A program made the translations under genes and the position numbers. A stretch of DNA of 64,000 nucleotides from Aradus depressus. Its lineage: Eukaryota > Arthropoda > Insecta > Hemiptera > Aradidae. This document shows, piece by piece, positions 35,428 to 46,327 of the stretch; position 1 is the stretch's first letter; the number at the start of each line of letters is the position of its first letter. The stretch lies in the NCBI GenBank assembly GCA_963662175.1, contig OY759218.1, positions 6,068,001 through 6,132,000 of the forward strand. Reading direction: 5' to 3'. Below the pieces are notes generated by a model, which saw only the letters and a list, made by a program, of their open reading frames with translations, searched no databases and was not told the DNA's origin.

Positions 35428-35645
35428 GTTGGGAGCCATGGTGGCCGTGCGGGCTAGAGCGTAGGGCTTTGGTCGCAGGGTCTCACCTTGGTTTGCGGGT
35501 TCGAATCCCGTCCGGGAGTGAGTTTTATTTCGTAGATAAAACTTCCTGTGAGCCATGGTTGTCGTAAATAATTAGGTAAAACATCATTATAAGAGTCATG
35601 GCTAATATGCATCGTACATAAGACCAAAAAAAAAAAAAAAAAAAA
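35428..35645 (+). mobile_element. tRNA-derived SINE, second family
   Basis: The head resembles a long-variable-arm tRNA (TGGCCGTGCGGGCTAGAGCG as A box region) with a perfect B box (GGTTCGAATCC). The body continues with GAGTTTTATTTCGTAGATAA and ends in A20. The flanks GAACGGCATAG (35417-35427) and GAACCCATAG (35646-35655) look like an imperfect target-site duplication. The body is unrelated to family 1. Confidence 0.75.
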
Positions 35646-35959
35646 GAACCCATAGTTTCTGCAAAGTTCGTTTGATGTAAGAGGAAACTGGACCCCCTTA
35701 ATGCTGATCATTCTTGAACGCATAATTTGTATTGTCCTTCAATGATAGCAATGCTGCTATCTCAAATAAAACAAGTCCTTCTAAATTGCAAACGTCCCCA
35801 AGGGGTGCCCATGATCAACATCTACAGAGTGGCCATAATTATAGTAGACAAAAATAAATTTACACCAATTTATTTTTGTCATTGTAATTGTTTTCCATTG
35901 TGAATACATAACAAGAAATAATGATAATGTAGATATATTAGGTGGGGGTAGTGTGTTCA

Positions 35960-36145
35960 CCTAGGGACCTAACCATTCCTCATATCCTTTCCCTCAAAGC
36001 TCTACTATGGGAGCCCTAAATTACCTTTAAAGTCCCCTCCAAAGGACAGCATGCTCAAGGTTTTGAATTTTTTTAGAAAATCTGATGGTTCCCGCCGGGT
36101 TAAACCCGTGGTCTTGAGCACAGTAAGCAAGCATGTTACCGGGAC
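35960..36145 (-). mobile_element. Old SINE family 1 remnant
   Basis: The minus strand shows a decayed B-box region and CTTGAGCATGCTGTCCTTTG, which matches the CACGCCGTCCTTCGGATG block of family 1. Confidence 0.5.
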
Positions 36146-37538
36146 CCCTCTGTAGTAGACAAATTTTGGGATCTCATAAAAAATGTAATTTTGAGTAAAA
36201 CGTTCATACAAAGATGGGGTCCGGAAACCGTTCCTTAGAAAGTTGTAAACAAAGAAAAAAAAACGCTTCCTTAGAAGATATAGCGTACAACCTGAGGTTT
36301 TAGACATTTTAGACGAGAAATCAATTGAAATTGGGTCTATGCAATAAATAAATTGCAATCTAAAACTTGTTGAAAACAAAATTATTAAAAAAAAAAAATA
36401 CGTATTATGACATTTATTTACTTCATTGTTTTGTAAAAAAAAAAGTTATCTAATTAATAATAATGTGACAGTCGAAAACGATCGATGGAGCTACACTTAT
36501 AACATTGTAATAAATTAAACAACTGAAAAGATCCTCTCGGTTTCGAAATAAGCCATTTCACCCACCAGGTAAACGATGTTACTATTCGTATCTTCGATAT
36601 ATGTTTCAAATGTTTTATCTTATTATTTTAGAGCTCTAAATACTAAAAATAACTATTAGGTATGCTTTCAAACACATATTTAAAATGTTTCCCCTATAAG
36701 TAATGGTTTTGAAAGTATTTTTCGTTTGTAATTAAAAAAATAGAATTCGTATGAACAAATGAAGGTGAGAGTAATAACGCAGGTTATTTTTATGATGTAA
36801 ACAAATAAGTTTATTGAACATAGTAAGTAAAAGTACAATAGATGAGCACTCGATAAACAGTTAATGAACTCAAGAACAACATAAACTATAACTGTTTGTT
36901 GTACATGTGAAATCAAGAAGTCATATCACATTCAGTTTAAAGCTGAGTTAGAAAGAACCACTTGGATGATAACAGATGTTTTTTAAAAGTAACCACGGCA
37001 ATCGTGCGCAGCTCGGCAACAACACCATCGTTCTATGTTGAGGTCACAACTCCAAAAACAAAATAAAATAAGTAAAAAATAGGATACTTGAAAAAAAAAT
37101 GTATGGACTCATTTGTTAAATAATTTAATCCTCTACACATTTTAGTAAAATATTTATTTGTCATCTAAATTAAATTTAAATAGATTTCTTATAGAATTAA
37201 TTAAACAACAGCGATTAAACGACAACTGGTCGCTGTGCTGTGTGGGTGGGATGTACCACTGATGAAGACGCTGTTGCGTTGAAAACCGGTTCTGGTAAAA
37301 CAAAACAGTGGGACGGACGACAACGTCTTTTATTTCTATGAGAAATCTCGTCCCATAACATCTTACTATCACATATTAAATAGATTTTTTACGAAAGAAG
37401 ATTTTTCGCGTGACGTTTTAAGGGAGCGTTTATACAAGTAACTTTTTAAATAATTTTCAAGAAAGCGTTTTCTGACCTGTTTTTTTTTTTTTTTTTTGGC
37501 CTTATGGTCAATGTTCAGCCATTACACTAGTGAGTTAA

Positions 37539-37801
37539 TCAGTGGGCGCTGGTAGCTCAGTCAAGATCGCGGGTTCGAAACCCGGCCGAAGCCCTTAGTT
37601 TATTTTTCTGGGCAGTAAAATAAACTTAAGCACGCCGTCCTTCGGATGGGACGTTAAGCGAGCTTGTACGATGTCAGGTACTCGGTAAAGAGGACTCCCT
37701 TAGTAGAGTCGGGCTCATGTCCACCAGTCGGACGAAAGAGCGCTCCGGCAGTAGGCGATATGACCTTGTAGTTAAAGCCCGGGCATGAGTCACAATAACT
37801 A
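37539..37801 (+). mobile_element. SINE family 1 copy with target-site duplication
   Basis: This 263-bp copy has a shortened tRNA head (GGTAGCTCAGTCAAGATCGC then GGTTCGAAACC). The body blocks are CACGCCGTCCTTCGGATGGG, GATGTCAGGTACTCGG and CGGGCATGAGTCACAATAAC. The 13-bp duplication ACTAGTGAGTTAA lies at 37526-37538 and 37802-37814. About 15-20 bases between the A and B boxes are missing compared with 29544. Confidence 0.88.
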
Positions 37802-37952
37802 ACTAGTGAGTTAAGAATTTGACAAGAGGGGACTAAAATATAATTAGGATTAAAATTGAAATAACAACCTATGTAAAACAGAATGTTTTTACTCATATAT
37901 AGGGGGCCATATTATATTTTGTATTTTAAAGTTAGTAAAAATGTTAACTTAC

Positions 37953-38017
37953 CAAAGAGGAGAGGCGTAGGAAGTGAGCTGAAAGTAGGTTTATGGAGAA
38001 CCTCGAGGAACGTCTTT
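37953..38017 (-). other. Candidate non-coding exon, possibly Orco 5' UTR
   Basis: A 65-nt minus-strand block has a good acceptor (TTGTTTACAG) and a consensus donor (GTAAGTTAAC). No adjoining coding exons are found. Its orientation and position suit an upstream Orco UTR exon; it could equally be an orphan exon or chance. Confidence 0.3.
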
Positions 38018-38099
38018 CTGTAAACAATTTGAGAAAATATAATACATTCTCAGCTCTTCAATTAAGTTTTATGAATCATAATTATTTTAAATAGCATGC

Positions 38100-38710
38100 T
38101 GCCCGGTTCTAGAAAGTTAATGTTTTTTCTACTTTGGCTACACAAAGTATAGGGGAAGTTATGCAATCAGTCAGAAATTAAAAATTCGATATTGAATTCT
38201 TACCGGAATTTCATTTTCTGACCCCCTTAATCCAAAAGAAGAAACATTTCTTATTTGTATGTCTGTGAACACGATAAATCTCGATAGAATGAACATATCG
38301 TCACGAATTTGTATATCTGTAACCTGAAATCCATGAGGACGACCCCTATTGATTTTCAGCTGGATCTTAAGAATCAGGCCAAAGGGAAGAGGGTGGGGAT
38401 CAAAGGTGGGGAGTTTAACTAAAAAACTTCAGTAACTGCCGTGGTTATGAATGTATCAACACATCATTTTATATGTTGATTTAAAAAAAAAAACTCCAAA
38501 ATCCCTTAGGTGCCTACTGGTTTACAGCCGAATCAGTCAAAGAGAAGGGGGAATCTGAGGAAGGAGGGGGCAGGAGTCAACTCAAAAACTGTTATAACTG
38601 CCAATGCAATGTCCAAACTGGTCGACTGGTTTTAGAGGGAGAGCGAAAACATAGTAGATTAATTTGTGCTGAGGAAGTACATTGCTGGTGATTCACCGTC
38701 GACGTTTTTG
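38100..38710 (+). repeat. Dispersed repeat of unknown class (family also at 7.4, 40.3, 48.1 and 60.8 kb)
   Basis: Shared blocks in order: GGGGAAGTTATG, TTCACCGGAATTTCATTTT-like, GACCCCCTTAAT-like, CCTATTGATTTTCAGC, GTCGACTGGTTTTAGAGGG, GAGCGAAAA and GGAAGTACATTGCTGGTGAT. Relatives lie at 40290-40990, 60815-61060 (in part antisense), 62000-62095 and 7420-7560. No coding or clean termini. Confidence 0.5.
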
Positions 38711-40290
38711 TATTAAATCCACTGAAGCTCTTATAACGAAAATCACATCATTCCCATTTTTTGGAGTAATATTGATTTTTATATTAAAAACCTTCAAAAG
38801 GTACCTAACTTATGTAATAAATGATGCGAAGCGTCACAGCACTACTATGGCCTCAAAATTACTGAGCATTTCAAGGTATTACCAGAATGAGGATGTTTTG
38901 GAGGGTGTCGCAGACGTACTGTATGTAATAAAAGAACACACAACCTGGAGAAGTAAACTTGTCCACCCTAAAGTTCATCTGGAGAGTCAGCTTTCAGTCA
39001 CATTCGCCCAACTTCAGTGCTATATTGCTGATATAACAAAAACAAAGAGCTGTAACCAAAGAATAACTTAATACAGGTAGAAGGGAAACTTCAGGCTATA
39101 AGTAACAAGTTTCAGCGCCGCAAAGTGACGGGAACCTGGCTAATTCAAATTCAAATCAAGTTCACCGACTTTTCCTTCTCATTTATTTAAAAAAAAATAC
39201 TTTTTTTTAACCATTCTGTCAATTCTGCAATAAGAAGACTGCCAAAGTTATACTTAAAAAAGTCGTTGAGAACAGTAAAATAATTTATTGAACAAATATA
39301 CTTAATAATATTAAAATACAACCAAATATATACTTAATAATATTAAAAATGTTTTTTAATAACAAAATTTTATATTTCACAAAATTAAGAACGTTTCATA
39401 AAATATGTTTTATTCATTTTTTCAAAAATATGTATATTAATTCAATATCAACTGGCAATATAAATGACCATACATATATGGCCAATGTGCAACTTCAATA
39501 AGGCCAAAAATAGAAGAAAAAAATATATATATGTATATACCTATATATATATTTGAATCACCTGTTATTCCATCTTAATAATATTATATATTACTTATTC
39601 GCTAATGACAATCATTATCTTTGGTTGTGGTAAATGTTTGTGCACTTTTTTTTATTTATCATGCCATACGTATTTTTCAGATGATGTGATTTTTATAAAG
39701 AACTTTTTATTCTGACATATTCTATCATAAAAATAGGGACCTCAGTAGGGAACAGAGAATGTAGGGATCTTAGTAGGCAGTAGCGACTGTAGGTAACAGG
39801 TCTCTGCTTTTGTTAAATCAGCAGCATAGCATTAATGAGGGACGAATGTGACTGAAAGCTGGCTCTCCCAATAAACTTGTGGGTGAACAACTGAGTGTTC
39901 TTTTATTACATTTATTTCTAAAATAGCTCCGTTTATTGTCATAAATTTTATGTGGCAGGGGTAGGAACCAGCACTCATACCATTCTCTTTTAGCTACTAT
40001 GAGAGAATAGCGAACCTATTGCATGGGTGACTGCATAGCGACAACATCATGGCTGTGAGTTGCTAGCAACACCAACTGCGGACTTGTCTATAGCTCTATG
40101 ATCCCCCCTCCAGTGCAACGTGCCGGGTTCTGCAGCTAGTAATGCTTCTATCTAGGTCACAGTGTTGGAACGAGATAGGATCAGCATTTTTTCTCTGAAT
40201 CTATAGGCGTTAGAAAAGAATGTCTAAAGGTGACTTTCCTTTATTTTTAGCACTGCGCAATAGTTACGTAAACATTTGAAAAAGGTCTCA
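38710..40290. other. AT-rich intergenic stretch, no supported gene
   Basis: The longest frame here (38682-39071, 129 codons) overlaps the dispersed repeat at its start and shows no recognisable domain. The rest is AT-rich with stop codons in all frames. Confidence 0.4.
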
Positions 40291-41537
40291 CCAGAGAGCA
40301 GCCTGCTCCAACTTTCATATATATTATGGTACTTCCCCAGATGATATATGAATCTAAGGGAGCCATGTAATCGATCAGCAAATCGATCTTGAGTTTTCAC
40401 CGTAATATCATGTTTTCCGACCCCTTGATTCCTACAAAGAAAAAAAAATGTCTTGTATATCTATCTGTGTCTGTAAGTTTAGGATTACTCCCATCAGAAA
40501 AAATATATCAACACGAAATTTCAAGTGTGTATCCAGAACCCCATAGAGGTGACACCTATTGATTTTCAGCCGAATCGGACTGAGGAGGTCGGTAAACATG
40601 AAATTTCGGTGAACACTCGACATCGAATATCTGTCCGATTACATAAACTTCCTCTACTTTTACTTCCCGTTTGGGAAGTGAAGTTCGGTAATAATAGTTT
40701 ACTGTTGCTGAGTCACCCCCAAATTTTCCAATATAAGATACATTGTTATTTAGTATTTTGATTATAAAAAAAATGAAAATGAAAGTTTGAAAATGAATGT
40801 GATATTGAATTGTGTTTTAATGTGTGTGGCAGAGAGCTGTGTATGTGGGTCATGATCTGGTCTCCTGGATCCCATCTCCAACCTGCACGTAGGTCAAAAC
40901 AAGTCCCTCAATCACCGGCAATGTACTTACCCAGCTCAAAATAACTATGTTTTTGCTCTTGCTCTAAAACGAATCGACCGACTGATTGCCATGGACATAA
41001 TAGATGTTTTACTCAAGGATTGTTGAACCAACAAAACATGTCGAATCATTCATTAACAACTTCTAAGTTGAGGAACGCGGACATATTGTGGAAACTTGTA
41101 ATAAATGAATAAAACAAACTTATTTTTTGAAATATTGTCTATTCCACTAAAGATATATATACATATAACTACCGGTTTCGGCTTTATACCATCGTCAGGT
41201 CTAGTTATGAACTAAGTCAGTTTGCAGAGAGCGACCCTTCAAATACATCTCAGGTCAAAGGGTGCTATTAAAACTTGGGAGTCCCCCGGCTGTACCGTTA
41301 GCTAACTCATGAAATATTTCTTAACAAAACCTAGTTCTAAATTTACATAAAACAATATCATTTACATAAAACAATATACGGGGAAAATAACAAATAAATA
41401 AGAACAAATACAAGTAAATAATAAAAAATAGAAATAAAATTAATAATAATATTAAGATTTAGATAACTTGAAACATATATGTGGAACCAAATATTAATAA
41501 CAGATAATACAAACATATATGTGGAAACAGAACTGGA

Positions 41538-42329
41538 TCAGGGTGTTAACAAAGGGGAATAGTTGAAATAAATTTGGTCATTCATGCAAATGTTCCTTTT
41601 GGTAGCTTTATTTATTTCTAATTGCTCTAAGCTATTAAGTAGCCTGCTTTTTGAGCAATAGTGGAGATATTTGATGCCTGTAGATGGGTCGAAAGTGTGG
41701 CTATTGTCAATTATGTGGGTCGCGAATGTAGAACGGTTTCCTCGGTTCTTTATTGCGGCCGTGTGTTCTTTAATTCTTTCCTTAAAACGACGTCCTGTCT
41801 GTCCAATGTATAATTGACTGCACGTCGCACACTCTAGACTATAAACTCCGCTTCTATTTTCAATATCTGTTCTGTCCCTACCTCTCTCTAGGCACTGGCT
41901 TATGGGATTGATAGTTTTAAACCCGATATTGAAACCTTCTTTTTTCCAGTCTTTACCTATTTTTTCAGAAATTTTACCGTGGTAAGTTAAGCTGACCCAT
42001 TTATTATAAACTTTATTTTGTGTTTCTAATTTGGTCAGTTTGTTCCTAAAATTATGATTTTTGTCCTTATTTTCAATTTTATTTATTGTTTTTTGTGGGT
42101 AGCTATTGCTTTTGGCTATTTCCTTAATAATCTTAAGTTCTTTATCTTTTGATTGTTGTGTCATTGGAATTGAGTAGACTCTGTGGAACAACGAATAAAA
42201 GGCCGCGTATTTGAAACTGGAAGGACAGTTAGAAGATGAGTGTATTACCTTGTCTGTTGTAGTCGGTTTTCTGTGAATGCTAAATTCGAGTTTCTTGTTA
42301 TTAATTTTGATCTCCAAAATAAAATTCAC
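41538..42329 (-). CDS. Penelope-like protein: RT C-terminus and GIY-YIG endonuclease
   Basis: This open frame of 263 codons starts inside the reverse transcriptase thumb region (FSIHRKPTTTDKVIH, AAFYSLFHRVYSIPM), then a Lys/Asn-rich linker, and ends with the endonuclease. The endonuclease has GVYSLECATCSQLYIGQTGR, where GVY..YIG is the nuclease core and CATC the Cys pair typical of Penelope elements, and then RFKERIKEH with the catalytic Arg. The downstream HIIDNSHTFD and LNSLEQLEINKA also fit. It nicks the target DNA for integration in this group. The frame is intact but lacks the polymerase active site, so the copy is defective. Confidence 0.85.
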   Translation of the reverse strand: MNFILEIKINNKKLEFSIHRKPTTTDKVIHSSSNCPSSFKYAAFYSLFHRVYSIPMTQQSKDKELKIIKEIAKSNSYPQKTINKIENKDKNHNFRNKLTKLETQNKVYNKWVSLTYHGKISEKIGKDWKKEGFNIGFKTINPISQCLERGRDRTDIENRSGVYSLECATCSQLYIGQTGRRFKERIKEHTAAIKNRGNRSTFATHIIDNSHTFDPSTGIKYLHYCSKSRLLNSLEQLEINKATKRNICMNDQIYFNYSPLLTP

Positions 42330-42368
42330 GTTGGAAATAGGAGGTCAAACCATAAATTTTCTGGACTT

Positions 42369-42541
42369 GGAGATCAAAATTAATAACAAGAAATTCGAAT
42401 TTAGCATTCACAGAAAACCGACTACAACAGACACGGTAATACACCCATCTTATAACTGTCCTTCCAGTTTCAAATACGCGGCCTTTTATTCGTTGTTCCA
42501 CAGAGCCTACTCAATTCCAATGACACAACAATCAAAAGATG
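42369..42541 (+). repeat. Inverted duplicate of the Penelope-like 5' end
   Basis: On the plus strand it encodes NFLDLEIKINNKKFEFSIHR and AAFYSLFHRAYSIPMTQQSK, the same peptide as the adjacent minus-strand copy with a few substitutions. It runs slightly further upstream in the protein. Confidence 0.85.
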
Positions 42542-42639
42542 ATGAACCCCATGAAAAAAGACACATGCATACCGCTTATTTCGCAGAATATAGGATATGC
42601 AGGGTGCGCTGGTATGGACACAAAGGGACCTAAGCAATT

Positions 42640-42870
42640 AAATGCTCTTATCCCTTCTCTGATAGATCAACTAATTTAGCCTAGTCAGGTTTAGTTACCT
42701 TCAATAGGGGTCTTTAACGACTACCTGAGGTCGCACAGACTTTGAACAGCAATTTAACCGTTCAATCCAAAGGACGGCATGCTCATTTTCCGTTCCATCG
42801 GTATCGAACTGAATGTTGAGGACAGTAGGTAAGCAGGCTACCTCTGAGATATCGGCGTTCTCTGCTAGAA
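42640..42870 (-). mobile_element. Old SINE family 1 remnant
   Basis: The minus strand shows a decayed B box (AGTTCGATACC), CATGCCGTCCTTTGGATTGA and GACCTCAGGTAGTCG, in the family order. Confidence 0.55.
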
Positions 42871-43199
42871 CATTTATTACATCGTAATTCTTCAGGAAAC
42901 GATGTTGAACTCAATCTGAGCATTTAACAGAAATGCGATAGTTCAATCACGTCACTCCATTCTAGCCGTCTTTAAAAAAAACTTTTTTTTTTTACAGTTA
43001 ATAGAACTCTAGTTTCCCCTTTAGTTTTTGCAAATAACTCGAAAACGACAATTTTGGGTTATGTCGTTGTTCTCGCAAAGGATATACAATTTCTTTCTCA
43101 AAACATTAAGACACATTATTCCTTTATGATAACATTTTCTTTAAAATGAATAATATAAGAGGGTGGTGAGAGGCTATTCATTGTAGTTTCCAGCCAGAT

Positions 43200-43435
43200 T
43201 TCTTCTTAGGGATCTAAATTCGTATCATTTGGTCAGTGTGCGTTTCACCAAGTAGACCAACATGAACAAAACTATTATCTCTCATGTTTTTGTCAAGTCC
43301 TTAGTTTAAATTGTATACTTTCTCTTAACCGACGATTTCGCTTAACTCATCAAAATCAACCTAGTAGAAGTTAAAGTATAGCTGGGGAAGTAAAATTATG
43401 GAAGAGGAGCACCGGATAAAAGGGGCTCTACTATG
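43200..43435. mobile_element. Possible pogo-like non-autonomous element
   Basis: CTTAACCGACGATTTCGCTT near 43325 and CACCGGATAAAAGGGGCTCT near 43410 resemble the terminal sequence style of pogo/Tigger elements (CGGATAA...CTCTACTAT). No transposase. Confidence 0.25.
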
Positions 43436-43482
43436 TGTGTGTGTGTGTGTGGAGCAGGAGGAGTGAGGAGAAAAGGACTCAC

Positions 43483-43575
43483 CTCTAGAAGAAGAGGACC
43501 AGGACTGACCGAGGTCGGAGGACAGAGGTCAGGACAACCTTCCATGCCGCCCCAACTCTAGTCGGCGCCATATTT
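43483..43575 (-). promoter_or_regulatory. Candidate first exon/promoter, possibly of Orco
   Basis: A GC-rich island in AT-rich DNA holds, on the minus strand, a short upstream ORF starting at 43545 (MEGCPDLCPPTSVSPGPLLL) that runs into a strong GTGAGT donor. ATAAATA lies about 20 bp upstream of the island. Joined to 37953-38017 the frame stops soon, as a UTR would. Confidence 0.25.
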
Positions 43576-44169
43576 ATCTTCTATTATTCACAATTCTTTC
43601 CCTTCATTGGTCACTTTACCAAACAGCTTCCATCAGAGTCACCCATCAAATATTTACTACTTTTTCTTCTACTTCTTTAATACTAATAAAAAAATCAATT
43701 ACTCGCAGATATATTGGATTGTTGTCAAAGAAATTGCGGTTTTTCGGCTAGCACTCCACAATAGTACTTCCAGGTGACCAACTTGTTAATATGTTGTTTC
43801 TTCTCTTTTAAATCTAGATATCTTAGATGAAGAATTTAAATATTTACGAATAAGACTCTTATTTGCATGTATTATTTTTTATTTCTTTATGTCTTTAATA
43901 TAAGGATGTATTGTAATTATTGTAATTTCACGTTTCAACGTCCCTTGAACACGATTTGATCATGTTCTCGACGATGTACGTGTACATGTGATTTGAACTT
44001 AGTGAGATCCCTAACTCAGAAACGATTGTTACAATGAAGCTGTCACATGTCCTAACAAACTCGAAACGACAAGAACTTAACTGAAGATTTGGATTACTTT
44101 ACCACTTGTTAAAGAGGCATCCAAACTATCCTTGGAGAATAAACTGACTATCTTACAAGACCTTCTTAA

Positions 44170-44500
44170 GACCCATGTGAGCATACGGACTAGAACTATT
44201 TGGTTGTGCTAAGCCATCCAATATCAAGCGCATCCAGTCCTTTCAATCCAAAGTCCTAAAAATCATGGTTGATGCTCCCTACTATGTTTCCAACCATAAC
44301 CTCCACAACGATCTTGAGATCGATTGACTTTGAAGTTCCTTTTGTCACCGACGTTATTAAGTCCCGCCTCTCAAAGTTTCACTCCAATTTTTCCTTCCAT
44401 AAGAATCCCGTTGCTCGATACTTGTCAACACGTTCCCACCCAGACGTTCCTCCCCTAACACTAAGGCGGTGCTGGCCGAGAGACCTGCTATGATAAGATA
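44170..44500 (+). pseudogene. Jockey-type non-LTR retrotransposon RT C-terminus
   Basis: Two frames read YGLELFGCAKPSNIKRIQSF, KVLKIMVDAPYYVSNHNLHN, then FVTDVIKSRLSKFHSNFSFH and NPVARYLSTRSHPDVPPLTL. This is the end of a jockey-clade ORF2. One frameshift lies near 44325. A 32-C tract follows at 44619. Confidence 0.8.
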
Positions 44501-44617
44501 GCGTCCTGGAAGAGTGGTAGTGACCAACCTCTCACCTCTCTTCAGCACTTCTGTTCCTTTCGGTTTGCCTCCACTGTTAGTCAGAATCTAGGCAGATCCG
44601 GGGAGTTCAGGGGACCA

Positions 44618-44618
<1 letters not shown>

Positions 44619-44650
<32 letters not shown>
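44619..44650 (+). repeat. Poly-C tract (C32)
   Basis: Thirty-two uninterrupted C, the longest homopolymer in the window, lie 100 bp upstream of the 44751 transposon. Confidence 0.9.
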
Positions 44651-44651
<1 letters not shown>

Positions 44652-44750
44652 ACTTCCTCTATCCATTTAGTTGTAGAAATGAGAACAGCATCAAGCGGGG
44701 GTGTTCCGGGGGTCTCAGAGCTGAATAGTTTTTGTTATGGGTTATCATAT

Positions 44751-46092
44751 TGGGTCATTCTTTTTAAAATTTACCCATCATTATGTCGAGGTTCTCCGAA
44801 TCAGCTGAAATTTTTTTTACAGTTTCTTACATCATCGAGAAGTAAGAAAACGATTTTGTCGATTTAAAAAAAATGTAATTAACAACTGACGTGTTGTGCT
44901 CCAAGTCGTCAGAAATAATTATGTATTTGAGAAGTTGAGAATCTGATCCTTGGCCACGTCAGTTGTTAATTACATTCAAAAATTGTTGATCAATTATTTG
45001 AAAACAGAAGTCCCTGAACTGAAAAAAGGTATATATCTGTGCTCCAAGTCGTCAGAAATAATTATATATTTGAGAAGTTGAGAATCTGATCCTTGGCCTC
45101 CCAGGTAGCAGCAAAAAGGGTGAACTGTCGCCTGTGAATTGTTCCAGTGTACACCTTGTACAGTGTGTACACCTTGTACAATGTACACTGATCTGCAGGA
45201 CAAACGAATAATTTTCGGAGAAATCGGCCACTACAATGACTTCGCCATCAGAGGCATCGTTCCTCGCTTGTCGAAAATATCCTGATTGCTGCTTCGTGAC
45301 GTAGTGGTGTGGCGCAAGTTGTTCCAGTTTACGCCTGAGTTCGTCCACGAATTCATCAGTTGGTTTGACCATCGTTACTAAAGAACACTGATCGACGTTG
45401 ACCCACTGCTGGTACGTCAAGGATGAGGTACTGAAGGAGCTTGAATCGAAAGCAGTGGAAACTATTACGTACCAGCAGTGAGTCAACGTCGATTCTTGTA
45501 CTCTTTTTTTTAAATGTTCACGAATGAAAATTAATCAAAAAGATGTAAATAAATCAATAATATTGTTGTTTAATCGAATGTTTTCATTATAATAAAATTA
45601 AAAAAAATTAAAATGACCATAAAATTGAAAATAATGTAAAAACATGGATGAAAATTTGTTGGATGTTAGGTCCAAGTGTCCTTAACATTTTCCATGCAAG
45701 AAATTCAAAATCGGTAATAAAGTATTTGAGTAATTAATTTTTATCGACATAGGTCAATTTTGCATTAATCGAATTAAAACTCGATCATACTTGTATGCAC
45801 ACTTTAATTTGACACGTTTTTCTGTTAAATGGACTATACAGATATAAAAAAATAGAACACCGATTTTTTTCACACGATTTTCTTCTCCGTATACGTCAAT
45901 TTACGTTTGGCCAGTTTTTAAACGATTTTTTCAAGATAATTCAAATTTATTTTTCTTGCGATTATGACTCGACAAAAAAAATCGACAAAATCGTTTTCTT
46001 ACTTCTCGATGATGATGGAACTATAAAAAAAATTTCAGCTGATTCGGAGAACCTCGACATAATGATGGGTAAATTTTAAAAAGAATGACCCA
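44751..46092 (-). mobile_element. DNA transposon with about 120 bp terminal inverted repeats
   Basis: The ends 44751-44868 and 45975-46092 are inverted repeats beginning TGGGTCATTCTTTTTAAAAT and containing CCCATCATTATGTCGAGGTT and GTAAGAAAACGATTTTGTCG. The 1,342-bp element encloses a broken minus-strand ORF (45486-44994). It also holds a 62-bp direct repeat (44896-44957 and 45039-45100) and a short inverted pair ATTAACAACTGACGTG / CACGTCAGTTGTTAAT. No certain target-site duplication was found; the flanks are AT-rich. Confidence 0.75.
44994..45486 (-). pseudogene. Frameshifted transposase-like ORF
   Basis: Frame one (from 45486) encodes DEFVDELRRKLEQLAPHHYV, YFRQARN and then VVADFSENYSFVLQ. 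The continuation HWNNSQATVHPFCCY and YIIISDDLEH appears in another frame, so a frameshift near 45170 breaks the protein. I recall the DFSENYSF..HWNNSQAT..HPF pattern from uncharacterised, probably transposon-encoded, proteins in arthropods and other animals. The Asp in DFSEN and the later ISDD would suit a DDE-type catalytic site, but this is inference. Confidence 0.6.
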
Positions 46093-46327
46093 TTATTTTG
46101 TACACAGATTTCTTTATTTTGTTTTATGATTTCTTTATGTACTTTACTTTTTTTACTGTCATTTATTTTATTTATTTAGTCTTACATTGATTTTTAATTA
46201 TTATTTTATTATTTTGTACCTACTTTATATCAACTATTCTCTTCTTTTCCTTTCTTATTATTCCTTGAACCGGCCCTGGTTTTGGAAGAGAGGAGTGTCT
46301 TGGAGAGGTGTGGAAAGTGACCTATGA

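Larger units (their letters stand above)
41057..42541 (-). mobile_element. Penelope-like retroelement, 5' truncated and with inverted head
   Basis: Read on the minus strand, 42329-41538 encodes the end of a reverse transcriptase, a linker and a GIY-YIG endonuclease. The 3' region continues to about 41057 and contains ACCGGTTTCGGCTTTATACC. Immediately upstream, 42369-42541 repeats 42139-42315 in reverse orientation, so the truncated 5' end is a head-to-head inverted duplication. The reverse transcriptase catalytic region is missing. The A-rich tract at 41340-41480 lies in the 3' UTR. Confidence 0.85.

Noticed and set aside
35428..35520. Functional Ser/Leu tRNA gene
   Set aside because: The B box is perfect but the acceptor ends do not pair well, and the unit continues into a SINE body with poly-A.
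38682..39071. 129-codon plus-strand open frame
   Set aside because: It starts inside a dispersed repeat, has no domain I can recognise and no splice partners.
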